Assembly (NCBI GenBank): GCA_035687045.1
Contig: DASRYU010000124.1
Span: forward strand, 1-14,338
Origin: JAJPHT01 sp035687045
GTDB taxonomy: Archaea > Thermoplasmatota > SW-10-69-26 > JACQPN01 > JAJPHT01
DNA length: 14,338 nucleotides
Direction of reading: 5' to 3'
In this document: positions 1 to 6,027 of the stretch, piece after piece
How positions within the stretch are numbered: the stretch's first letter is position 1
Layout of the letters: each line of letters begins with the position of its first letter
Translations under genes and position numbers: made by a program
Notes under the pieces: generated by a model
What the model saw: the letters and a program-made list of their open reading frames with translations, nothing else
The model's database searches: none
Told to the model about the DNA's origin: nothing

Positions 1-91
1 CCCTCGTCCTCGTCCTCCCTCGTCCTCGTCCTCCCTCGTCCTCGTCCTCGTCCTCGTCCTCCCTCGGCCTCGGCGTCGGCGTCGGCCTCGC
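1..91. repeat. Hexamer-based tandem repeat downstream of acyl-CoA dehydrogenase
   Basis: The first ~60 bases are built from CCTCGT hexamers. Two identical 16-mers (2-17 and 18-33) are followed by a 28-base expanded version (34-61). Bases 62-90 switch to GGC-containing hexamers (CCTCGG, GGCGTC). On the minus strand, which is sense for the dehydrogenase ending at 94, this second part reads as alternating GCCGAC and GCCGAG. A similar GCCGAG/GCCGAC array follows the stop codon of pyrD at 8387-8434. The array may continue beyond the left edge of the window. No function can be assigned. Confidence 0.8.
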
Positions 92-93
92 CA

Positions 94-1323
94 TCAGGCG
101 TCCGGCTGGTGCTTGCGGATCTCATAGCGCGCGAGGAGGCCGCGGTGGACCTCGTCGGGGCCGTCGGCGATGCGGAGGACGCGCGCGAGCGCGAAGAGCG
201 CCGGGAGCGGCGTGTCGCGGGAGAGGCCGGCGCCGCCGTGCATCTGGATGGCCGCGTCGGCCGCCTGCTGGAGGACGTTGGGCGCCACGAGCTTGATGGC
301 GCTCACCTCCTGCATCGCGCCCAGCGCCCCCTCCTCGTCGAGCTTCCACGCCGCGTAGAGCGTGAGGAGGCGCGCCTGGTCGATGGCGACGCGCAGGTCC
401 GCGATGCGCTCGCGGTTCCCGCCGAGGTTCACGAGCGGCTTCCCGAACGCCTCGCGCGCGAGGCCGCGCCGCACCATGAGCTCGAGCGCGCGCTCGGCGC
501 CGCCGATGCAGCGCATGCAGTGGTGGATGCGCCCCGGGCCGAGGCGCTCCTGCGCGATGGGGAAGCCCAGGCCGGGCCCGCCGAGGATGCTCGAGACGGG
601 CAGGCGCACGTCGCGGAACGAGACCTCGCCGTGTCCGAACGGCTCGTCGAAGTCGCCGAAGACGGGGAGCATGCGTTCGATGCGGACGCCGGGCGTGTCG
701 AGCGGCACGAGGACCATGCTGTGGCGCTGGTGGCGCGGCGCGTCGGGGTCCGTGACGCCCATGAAGATGACGAAGCGGCAGCGCGGGTGCCCGAGCCCCG
801 TCGTCCACCACTTCGTGCCGTTGAGGACGACCTCGTCGCCTTCGATGCGCGCCGTCGCGCGCACGTTCGTCGCGTCCGACGAGGCGACGTCGGGCTCGCT
901 CATGCAGAAGCCGCTGCGGATGCTCCCATCGAGGAGCGGCTGGAGCCAGCGCGCCTTCTGCTCCTCCGAGCCGTGCATCCAGAGCACCTCCATGTTCCCC
1001 GTGTCGGGCGCGTTGCAGTTGAAGATCTCGGGCGCAAGCAGGCTTCGCCCCATCTCCTCCGCGACGGGCGCGTACTCCAGCGTCGTGAGGCCGGCGCCGA
1101 GCTTCTCGTCCGCCAGGAAAAGGTTCCAGAGGCCTTCCGAGCGCGCGCGCTCCTTGAGCGCCTCCACCTCGGGGTGCACGCGCCAGGTGCGCCAGTCCGC
1201 CGAGCGCGGCTCGCGGTCGTGCTCGCGGAAGAGGCGCTCCTCGAGCGGGAGGACGTGCTCTCGCACGAACGCGGCCACGCGCGCGCGGTAGCTTTCGGAG
1301 CGCGCGGAGGGGCGGAAGTCCAT
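94..1323 (-). CDS. Acyl-CoA dehydrogenase family flavoprotein
   Basis: This 409-residue protein has the full three-part acyl-CoA dehydrogenase layout: an N-terminal helical domain, a central beta domain (about 136-245) and a C-terminal four-helix domain (about 255-400). The FAD/substrate motif SGFCMSEPDVASSDATN lies at 137-153, LNGTKWWTTG at 168-177, a REAFGKPL dimer/FAD motif at 290-297, and QMHGGAGLSRDTP at 360-372. The family oxidises an acyl-CoA to the 2,3-enoyl-CoA and passes electrons to ETF. The segment RIADGPDEVH (384-393) puts Asp387 where medium-chain enzymes carry the catalytic Glu. From memory this resembles ACAD10/11-like proteins, so the natural substrate is uncertain. The ATG at 1321-1323 is the natural start. 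The gene diverges from the cupredoxin gene across an 87-bp gap. No ETF or other beta-oxidation gene is visible in the window. Confidence 0.93.
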   Translation of the reverse strand: MDFRPSARSESYRARVAAFVREHVLPLEERLFREHDREPRSADWRTWRVHPEVEALKERARSEGLWNLFLADEKLGAGLTTLEYAPVAEEMGRSLLAPEIFNCNAPDTGNMEVLWMHGSEEQKARWLQPLLDGSIRSGFCMSEPDVASSDATNVRATARIEGDEVVLNGTKWWTTGLGHPRCRFVIFMGVTDPDAPRHQRHSMVLVPLDTPGVRIERMLPVFGDFDEPFGHGEVSFRDVRLPVSSILGGPGLGFPIAQERLGPGRIHHCMRCIGGAERALELMVRRGLAREAFGKPLVNLGGNRERIADLRVAIDQARLLTLYAAWKLDEEGALGAMQEVSAIKLVAPNVLQQAADAAIQMHGGAGLSRDTPLPALFALARVLRIADGPDEVHRGLLARYEIRKHQPDA

Positions 1324-1353
1324 GGAGACGCGCGGGGAGCGGGCGGGGCGCGG

Positions 1354-1363
1354 AAATCCCTTT
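1354..1363 (-). promoter_or_regulatory. Possible promoter element of acyl-CoA dehydrogenase
   Basis: In the otherwise almost pure GC divergent gap, the only AT-rich patch facing the minus strand reads AAAGGGATTT. It is centred about 35 bp upstream of the ATG at 1323. It is a weak match to an archaeal BRE/TATA region and is offered only as a candidate. Confidence 0.25.
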
Positions 1364-1379
1364 CGCGGCGCGCGCGAGG

Positions 1380-1385
1380 CTTAAG
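1380..1385 (+). promoter_or_regulatory. TATA-like box of the permuted-cupredoxin gene
   Basis: CTTAAG within GGCTTAAGC (1378-1386) is the only AT-rich hexamer in this GC-rich stretch. It is centred about 28-29 bp upstream of the ATG at 1411. That spacing fits an archaeal TATA box driving a leaderless transcript that starts at or next to the start codon. The same nonamer recurs at 8445-8453. Confidence 0.55.
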
Positions 1386-1410
1386 CGGCGCGCGCACGCT
1401 GCCGCGCGTC

Positions 1411-1767
1411 ATGCGCTTGCCGCTTCTTCTCGCCCTCGTCGTCGCCCTCGCGGGCTGCGCCTCGCCGCACCACGCGAGGCTCGACACGGGCGACGTCGCG
1501 CCGGAGGAGAGCAAGGACCTCGTGTTCGACCGCGCCGGCACCTACGAGATCCATTGCCACCTGCACCCGTTCATGAAGCAGATGGTGACGGTCGTCGAGG
1601 GGGACGCGGGGGAGCCCGTCCACGTGCACATGCACGACGGCACGGCGCGGGAGGAGTACCGCTACGAGCCGGCGGCGCTCGAGGTGACGGTCGGCACGAG
1701 CGTGTCGTACCACAACCACGGACGCTTCGTGCACACCGCGACCGACAGCGCGGGCATGGCGCACTGA
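1411..1767 (+). CDS. Cupredoxin-like lipoprotein with permuted copper-ligand order
   Basis: This 118-residue protein begins with a lipoprotein signal peptide ending in a lipobox (LAGC, Cys16), so it is probably anchored outside the membrane. Residues 25-62 look like the C-terminal half of a blue-copper domain. There is a DTGDVAPEES segment, then GTYEIHCHLHPFMKQMVTV with the amicyanin-type C-x2-H-P-x-M ligand set (Cys49, His52, Met55). Residues 83-112 look like the N-terminal half: YEPAALEVTVGTSVSYHN, then FVHTATD with the expected first ligand, His108. In known plastocyanin/amicyanin families that His precedes the Cys-His-Met loop; here it follows it. A His-rich linker (HVHMH, 71-75) joins the halves. 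The start is set by the signal peptide and the TATA box 28 bp upstream. Electron transfer or copper binding is inferred from the motifs. A rearranged remnant of a two-domain protein is the main alternative. Confidence 0.8.
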   Translation: MRLPLLLALVVALAGCASPHHARLDTGDVAPEESKDLVFDRAGTYEIHCHLHPFMKQMVTVVEGDAGEPVHVHMHDGTAREEYRYEPAALEVTVGTSVSYHNHGRFVHTATDSAGMAH

Positions 1768-1778
1768 AGAGGAAGGAG

Positions 1779-1801
1779 GCCGCCGGCCGAGGGCCGGCGG
1801 C
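1779..1801. terminator. GC hairpin between convergent genes
   Basis: A perfect 10-bp inverted repeat (GCCGCCGGCC, then GGCCGGCGGC) with a 3-base GAG loop sits 11 bp after the cupredoxin stop and 14 bp beyond the stop of the opposing gene at 1816. Its position between two convergent 3' ends suggests a shared terminator or transcript-stabilising hairpin. There is no T-tract on either side, unlike the oligo-T signals usual for archaeal termination, so the function is inferred. Confidence 0.5.
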
Positions 1802-1815
1802 GAGGGGTGGTCCGC

Positions 1816-2106
1816 CTAGTAGCGGGGCGGGCCCCAGCGGTCGCGCCCGGCCATCGCGACGATGAGCGCGATGAGGAGCACGGCGACGACGAGCACGATC
1901 AGAATCGTGGTGGCGCTCCACCCGATGCCGACGCTCTCGTCGACGTCGCCGCCGCGGTCGTTGTCGGTGATGTCGACGTCGATGTTCTCGGGCGGGTCGA
2001 TGTCGATGTTCGTGTCGCCGTCGTCGCCGCCCGTGGTGTTCTGCGCCGCCGCGAGGGGGAGCGCGAGCATGGTCAGGGTGGCGAGGAGCAGGATGCTTCG
2101 TCGCAT
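1816..2106 (-). CDS. Small secreted acidic protein with C-terminal membrane anchor
   Basis: I do not recognise this 96-residue protein as a family member. It has a classical signal peptide (about 1-21, cleavage plausible near ALPLAAAQ). A strongly acidic, Asp-rich linker follows at about 28-58, with repeated I-D steps (NIDIDPPENIDVDITDND). Then come one transmembrane helix (about 65-86) and a short basic tail, GRDRWGPPRY. The predicted topology is an outside-facing acidic stalk anchored by a C-terminal helix. I chose the ATG at 2104-2106 because it starts directly with the MRRS signal-peptide charge cluster; an upstream in-frame codon at 2133 would add nine residues. It lies 57 bp behind the glycosyltransferase on the same strand, so it is probably the last gene of that operon. 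It could be a glycosylation target or membrane partner, but nothing shows this directly. Confidence 0.7.
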   Translation of the reverse strand: MRRSILLLATLTMLALPLAAAQNTTGGDDGDTNIDIDPPENIDVDITDNDRGGDVDESVGIGWSATTILIVLVVAVLLIALIVAMAGRDRWGPPRY

Positions 2107-2163
2107 AGGGCTCGGCTGGCCGCCCGGCACCACGACTGTTGCGGCCGCGTCGTCGATGGCGGG

Positions 2164-3648
2164 TCACCAGCCGGCGCGGAGGGGCGCGAGCTCGATGCCG
2201 CGGTCGCGCGCGACGTCCTCGCGCGCCCAGACGCCGAGGTACTCGTCGTTCGCGATCCACCACCAGTGCGACTGGCGCGCCTCGACGAGGAGGACGTAGC
2301 CGGGGCGCTCCTGCGGCCAGAAGCCGAAGATGAACTCGGGGCGCTCGTCGCCGCCGGCGTTGCCGAGCGTGTAGACCTGCACCTTCGTCGGCTCGCTGAG
2401 GTAGCCGTAGAACGGGTACTTGCCGGCACCCGAGACGGCGATGACGTCGCCTTCCTGCAGGTGCGGGTCGAGGGCGCGCGCGGCCTGCGAGGGGAGGTAC
2501 TGCGCGGGGAACGTCGCGACAAGGAGCATGCCGACGACGAGGACGCCGAGGAGCGACGCGAAGGCGCGGCGGAAGCGTCGGCTGTCGAGGTCGACCTCGC
2601 GCACGAGCGCCCACGTGAGGGGGACGACGCCCACGAGCACGTAGCGCGCGTTGTCGAGCCGCAGCGCCTCGTGGCGCGACGGGCCCATCGAGAAGTACGC
2701 GGCGGCGAAGAGGAGGCCGAGGACCCAGATGAGGAAGACGGAGAGCCAGAGCCCGCTCGTGTGCTCGTCGCGGATGCGCGCGAGCGAGCGCTTCGCCTCG
2801 GGCCAGAGGAGGACGAGCGCGGGGAGGAAGGGGAGCGTGAGGAGCGGCAGGCGCACGAGGATGCCCGCGAGGAACTCGGCCTTGTGCGTCCAGATCCAGC
2901 GCGGGATGCCGCGCGAGCCGGGCGAGGTCTCCCAGTTGGGCCAGCCGAAGAGGTGCACGTTGCGCCACGCCCAGGCGGCGAGGATGGCGCCGAAGACGAG
3001 GATGGCGGCGCCGTACCAGGGGCTCGTGAGCGTCGCGCGCCACCCGCGATGGTAGAGGCGCCACGTGAGGCCGCCAAGCCCCGCGATGACGAAGAACGCG
3101 CCCATGCTCGCGCGCGAGAGGTACGCGAGCCCGGCGAAGAGGCCGGCGAGGACGATGAAGCGCTCGTCCGTGAGGCTGCGGACGATGGCCCACATCGTGA
3201 GGACGAAGAAGAGCGTCGCGAGCGACTCGCTGAAGCCCATCCCGGTGATCCACAGGATCCACGGCGAGAGCGCGAACGTCGCCGCGACGAGGAGCGCGCG
3301 GCGTGGGCCGTAGAGGTCGCGCGAGGTGAGGTAGACGACGCCGAGCGCGAGGAGCGACGCCGCGACGCTCGCGAGCTTCGCCTGCGCGTAGCCGTAGCCG
3401 AACGCGGTGAAGACGAGCCCCAGGTAGAACGGGTACGCGGGCGGGAAGTGGTGGCTGTGCCCCGGCGGCGTCGGGTGGAACGTGAGCACGTCGCCCCACT
3501 CGAGGACGAGCTCGTGCGTGCGCGCCCAGCCGTGGCCCGTCGCGACGTACGTGTTGCCGTCGTAGCCGATGTCCATGACGGCGGGCGCGGCGAGCCACGA
3601 GGCGACGCCGAGCGCGATGGCGAGAAGGGCGAGGCGGTCGACGTTCAT
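2164..3648 (-). CDS. GT-C family membrane glycosyltransferase (PMT_2/ArnT-like)
   Basis: This 494-residue polytopic protein has about ten hydrophobic segments in the first ~380 residues, then a soluble C-terminal domain (about 385-494) of the kind that faces outward in GT-C enzymes. The first extramembrane loop contains MDIGYDGNTYVATG (25-38), whose Asp26 or Asp30 would be the expected catalytic/metal acid. The segment 87-155, with YLTSRDLYG and ALSPWILWITGMGFSES, is typical of the PMT_2/ArnT group. NARYVLVGVVPLTWA (333-347) recalls the RY-x-L motif before a late helix. Such enzymes move a sugar from a polyprenyl-phosphate donor to a protein or lipid on the outer face of the membrane; donor and acceptor are unknown here. 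The ATG overlaps the Nudix stop by 4 bases (ATGA), so translation is coupled. The neighbouring sugar epimerase supports a role in envelope glycan synthesis. Confidence 0.83.
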   Translation of the reverse strand: MNVDRLALLAIALGVASWLAAPAVMDIGYDGNTYVATGHGWARTHELVLEWGDVLTFHPTPPGHSHHFPPAYPFYLGLVFTAFGYGYAQAKLASVAASLLALGVVYLTSRDLYGPRRALLVAATFALSPWILWITGMGFSESLATLFFVLTMWAIVRSLTDERFIVLAGLFAGLAYLSRASMGAFFVIAGLGGLTWRLYHRGWRATLTSPWYGAAILVFGAILAAWAWRNVHLFGWPNWETSPGSRGIPRWIWTHKAEFLAGILVRLPLLTLPFLPALVLLWPEAKRSLARIRDEHTSGLWLSVFLIWVLGLLFAAAYFSMGPSRHEALRLDNARYVLVGVVPLTWALVREVDLDSRRFRRAFASLLGVLVVGMLLVATFPAQYLPSQAARALDPHLQEGDVIAVSGAGKYPFYGYLSEPTKVQVYTLGNAGGDERPEFIFGFWPQERPGYVLLVEARQSHWWWIANDEYLGVWAREDVARDRGIELAPLRAGW

Positions 3649-4196
3649 GGCGCGCGACCCGCGAGGTGGAGGAGGCCACGCGCGGCGCACGCCGTCGCGA
3701 CAAGCGTCGCGAAGCCGCCGGCGTCGAGCGCCGCGCGAAGCTCCGCCGGCGGGAGGAGGAGCACCTCCGCCTCCTCCGTGTCGTCCTCGGCGGGCGCGGC
3801 GACGCGGCGGGCGCCCGTGCAGAGGAAGAAGTGGCAGCGGCTGCCGCCCGAGTTGCCGTCCGTGTGCACGCTGCCGAGCGCGTGCCACTCGGCCGCCTCG
3901 TAGCCGGTCTCCTCGAGAAGCTCGCGCTTCGCCGTCGCGAGCGGCTCCTCGCCGCGCTCGACGTAGCCCGCGGGGAGGTCGAGCGTCATCGCGCGCGGGC
4001 CGTGCCGGTAGCGGCGCTCGAGGGGCACGCGCCCCTCCGTGTCGAGCGCGAAGATGGTGGCGAAGTCGCTCTTCTCGTAGCGGTAGAAGGGCGAGAGCTC
4101 GCGCCCGCTCGGGAGGCGCACGCGCTCCTCCCACACCTTGAGCCACGGCGAGCCGTCGAGCACGACGCGCGACGACACCGTCTCCCACGGGCGCAC
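3645..4196 (-). CDS. Nudix hydrolase, ADP-ribose/nucleotide-sugar pyrophosphatase-like
   Basis: This 183-residue protein has a complete Nudix box, in which GYVERGE begins the G-x5-E part and RELLEETGY completes it. These acidic residues bind the catalytic Mg2+. The preceding LPAG and the overall length resemble ADP-ribose pyrophosphatases (NudF type), which split ADP-ribose and some nucleotide sugars into AMP (or NMP) and a sugar phosphate. I start the protein at the GTG at 4194-4196, giving VRPWETVSSRVVLDGSPWLKV, an N-terminus typical of this subfamily. It begins 4 bp after the epimerase stop. The frame is open further upstream, but that part overlaps the epimerase and looks like noise. The 3' end overlaps the glycosyltransferase start by 4 bp. 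In this setting the substrate could be a nucleotide sugar; that is inference. Confidence 0.87.
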   Translation of the reverse strand: MRPWETVSSRVVLDGSPWLKVWEERVRLPSGRELSPFYRYEKSDFATIFALDTEGRVPLERRYRHGPRAMTLDLPAGYVERGEEPLATAKRELLEETGYEAAEWHALGSVHTDGNSGGSRCHFFLCTGARRVAAPAEDDTEEAEVLLLPPAELRAALDAGGFATLVATACAARGLLHLAGRAP

Positions 4197-4200
4197 GGCG

Positions 4201-5163
4201 TCACCCGCGGATGGGGCCGAACTCGCGCACGAGGGCGAGCGCCGTCTGGCGGATGGCCTCGGCGCTCGTGTGCTTCGGGCGCCAACCGGTGGACTTGATC
4301 TTCTCCGTCGCGAGCCCCATGCGCTTGACGTCGCCCTTCCAGCCGCGCCCGCCCTCGACGCCGCCGGTCGCGACAAGCTCCACGTCCTTGAGGCCCCACG
4401 CGTCCATGCAGACGCGCGCGAGCTCGAAGACGTCGATGGCGTCGTCGCTCCCGATGTTGTAGACGTCGTAGCGCGGCCACTCGCGCTCCGCCACGTGGAG
4501 CATCGCGCTCACCGTGTCGTCGACGTGGCAGTAGCTCTTGAGCTGGCGGCCGTCGCCGAGGATCTCGAGGCGCTTGGGGTCCTTCTTCAGCTTGTGGTAG
4601 AAGTCGTACGTGACGCCGTGCGTGCTGCGGGGTCCGACGATGTTGGCGAACCGGAAGCTCACGCCCTGCAGGTCGAACGTGTGGCTGAAGGCGCTCAGGA
4701 GCGACTCGCTCCCCAGCTTCGAGGCGCCATAGAGGCTGATGGGCTGGAGCGGCGCGTAGTCCTCCGGCGTCGGGATGACCTTCGCCTCGCCGTAGACGGT
4801 GCTCGTGGAGGTGAACGCGATGCGCTTGACCTCGGAGAGGCGCATCGCCTCGAGGACGCGCAGCGTCGCCACGACGTTCTGCCGCACGTGCTGGTCGGCG
4901 CGGTAGCCCGACGTGCGCACGTCCGGGTCGGCCGCCACGTGCCACACCATGCTCGCGCCCTTCATCGCGAGCGCGAGGTCGGCCGCGTCGAGGACGTCGC
5001 CGTGCACGAAGGTGTGGCGCGGGTTCGTCTCGTGCTGCGCGAGGAAGTTGCGCTTCCCGGACGAGAGGTCGTCGTACACCACGACCTCGTGCCCCTTCGC
5101 GAGGAGCGCGTCGACGAGGTGGCTGCCGATGAAACCGGCCCCGCCGGTCACGAGGTGCTTCAC
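4201..5163 (-). CDS. NAD-dependent sugar epimerase/dehydratase (UDP-glucose 4-epimerase-like)
   Basis: This 320-residue extended short-chain dehydrogenase starts with the NAD-binding TGGAGFIGSH glycine motif (6-15). Asp31-Asp32 follow strand 2, GDVLD lies at 55-59, and the catalytic set is STSTVYG (119-125) plus YGASK (Tyr145, Lys149). Later family motifs include RFANIVGPR (171-179) and the YCHVDD segment. This is the pattern of GalE-type enzymes, which interconvert UDP-sugars at C4, although related 4,6-dehydratases share most of it, so the exact substrate is open. The start codon is GTG (5161-5163), placing MKHLVTGG at the amino end as expected. The gene begins 6 bp after the fibrillarin stop and ends 4 bp before the Nudix start. 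It probably supplies an activated sugar to the glycosyltransferase in the same operon. Confidence 0.9.
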   Translation of the reverse strand: MKHLVTGGAGFIGSHLVDALLAKGHEVVVYDDLSSGKRNFLAQHETNPRHTFVHGDVLDAADLALAMKGASMVWHVAADPDVRTSGYRADQHVRQNVVATLRVLEAMRLSEVKRIAFTSTSTVYGEAKVIPTPEDYAPLQPISLYGASKLGSESLLSAFSHTFDLQGVSFRFANIVGPRSTHGVTYDFYHKLKKDPKRLEILGDGRQLKSYCHVDDTVSAMLHVAEREWPRYDVYNIGSDDAIDVFELARVCMDAWGLKDVELVATGGVEGGRGWKGDVKRMGLATEKIKSTGWRPKHTSAEAIRQTALALVREFGPIRG

Positions 5164-5169
5164 GCGGCC

Positions 5170-6027
5170 TCACTTCCACTTGCGCCGGTCGGGCCTGTCG
5201 TCGCGCGGGCGGTCGTCGCGGCGCGGGGGCCGGTCCTGCCAGCCGCCGCCACCGCCGCCGCGCGGGGGCCCGCGCGGCTGGAAGTCGCGGCGCGGCGGGC
5301 GGTCGTCGCGCGGGCGCTCGTCGCGCCGGTCGTCGCGGCGCTCCGCGCGCTGCGGCGTCCTCGGCTTGCCGTCGCCGCTGCCGGGGCGGAGCACGATGGC
5401 CGCGTGGTCGCGCTCGAAGGGGCCGAGGTCGACCATCTCGACGACATCGTAGCCGGTGAGCGTCGCGACCTCCTCGGCCACCGCCTGGTAGACGTCGCGC
5501 GGGTTCGCCGCGACGTTCACGCTGCGCGCCTTGACGGCGATGATGGCGAGCTTCGGCTTGAAGCGCAGGATGTTCTTCGCGAAGATGGCGCCCTGCTGGC
5601 GCTGCGCGATGTCCTGGAACAGGAGGTCCACCTTCCCGACGTAGCGGTCGTAGAGCTCGGGGCGCCACGCGTCGGCGAGGACGGGCACCATGTTCGGGCG
5701 CTTGTCGGCGACGCGCAGCAGGTCGCGGAAGCTTCGCGGGCTGAACTCGACGGCGACGAGGAGGCCGCGCGAGACGATGTCGGAGACGTGCGAGGGCGTC
5801 GTGCCGTTCGCGGCGCCAAGGTACATCACGACGCTGCGGTCGTCGAGGTCGAGCTGCCGGCCGCCCTTGACGAGGTACGAGCCGAGCTTCGACTTCATCG
5901 GGTTCCACGTGCGGTGCTCCTCGCCGTTGACGGTGTGGAGCTCCTCGTCGTAGACGCGCTGGCCCGGCGCGAGGTTGCGCGTGAGCATGCGGCCGTCGTC
6001 GAAGACCACGAGGTTGGGGATGGGCAT
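5170..6027 (-). CDS. flpA: Fibrillarin-like rRNA/tRNA 2'-O-methyltransferase with C-terminal Arg-rich tail
   Basis: This 285-residue protein is the catalytic subunit of the archaeal C/D-box sRNP, transferring methyl from S-adenosylmethionine to ribose 2'-OH at guide-selected positions. The SAM pocket is YLGAANGTTPSHVSD (69-83). VEFSPRSFRDLL (93-104), DLLFQDIAQRQQ (134-145) and the catalytic-lysine segment IIAVKARS (162-169) follow. The normal archaeal fold ends near residue 215. An extra ~70 residues (216-285) made of RDDR/RDER and RGG-type repeats follow, a tail not usual in archaeal fibrillarins; eukaryotic fibrillarin carries its Gly/Arg domain at the N-terminus. The ATG shares one base with the nop5 stop (TGATG), so the pair is coupled. 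The next gene starts 6 bp downstream. Confidence 0.96.
   Translation of the reverse strand: MPIPNLVVFDDGRMLTRNLAPGQRVYDEELHTVNGEEHRTWNPMKSKLGSYLVKGGRQLDLDDRSVVMYLGAANGTTPSHVSDIVSRGLLVAVEFSPRSFRDLLRVADKRPNMVPVLADAWRPELYDRYVGKVDLLFQDIAQRQQGAIFAKNILRFKPKLAIIAVKARSVNVAANPRDVYQAVAEEVATLTGYDVVEMVDLGPFERDHAAIVLRPGSGDGKPRTPQRAERRDDRRDERPRDDRPPRRDFQPRGPPRGGGGGGWQDRPPRRDDRPRDDRPDRRKWK

Noticed and set aside
1..91. CRISPR array
   Set aside because: The repeats are contiguous hexamers without unique spacers.
109..1410. Open frame continuous with, and upstream of, the permuted cupredoxin, considered as a source of a missing N-terminal half
   Set aside because: It is antisense to the acyl-CoA dehydrogenase and has no cupredoxin-like sequence. 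The lipoprotein signal peptide at 1411 marks the true start.
1807..3903. Long plus-strand open frame (698 codons) opposite the glycosyltransferase and Nudix genes
   Set aside because: Its translation is a monotonous R/E/D/A/V mixture with no domain, as expected for the antisense of GC-rich genes. The minus strand holds clear families with overlapping start and stop codons.
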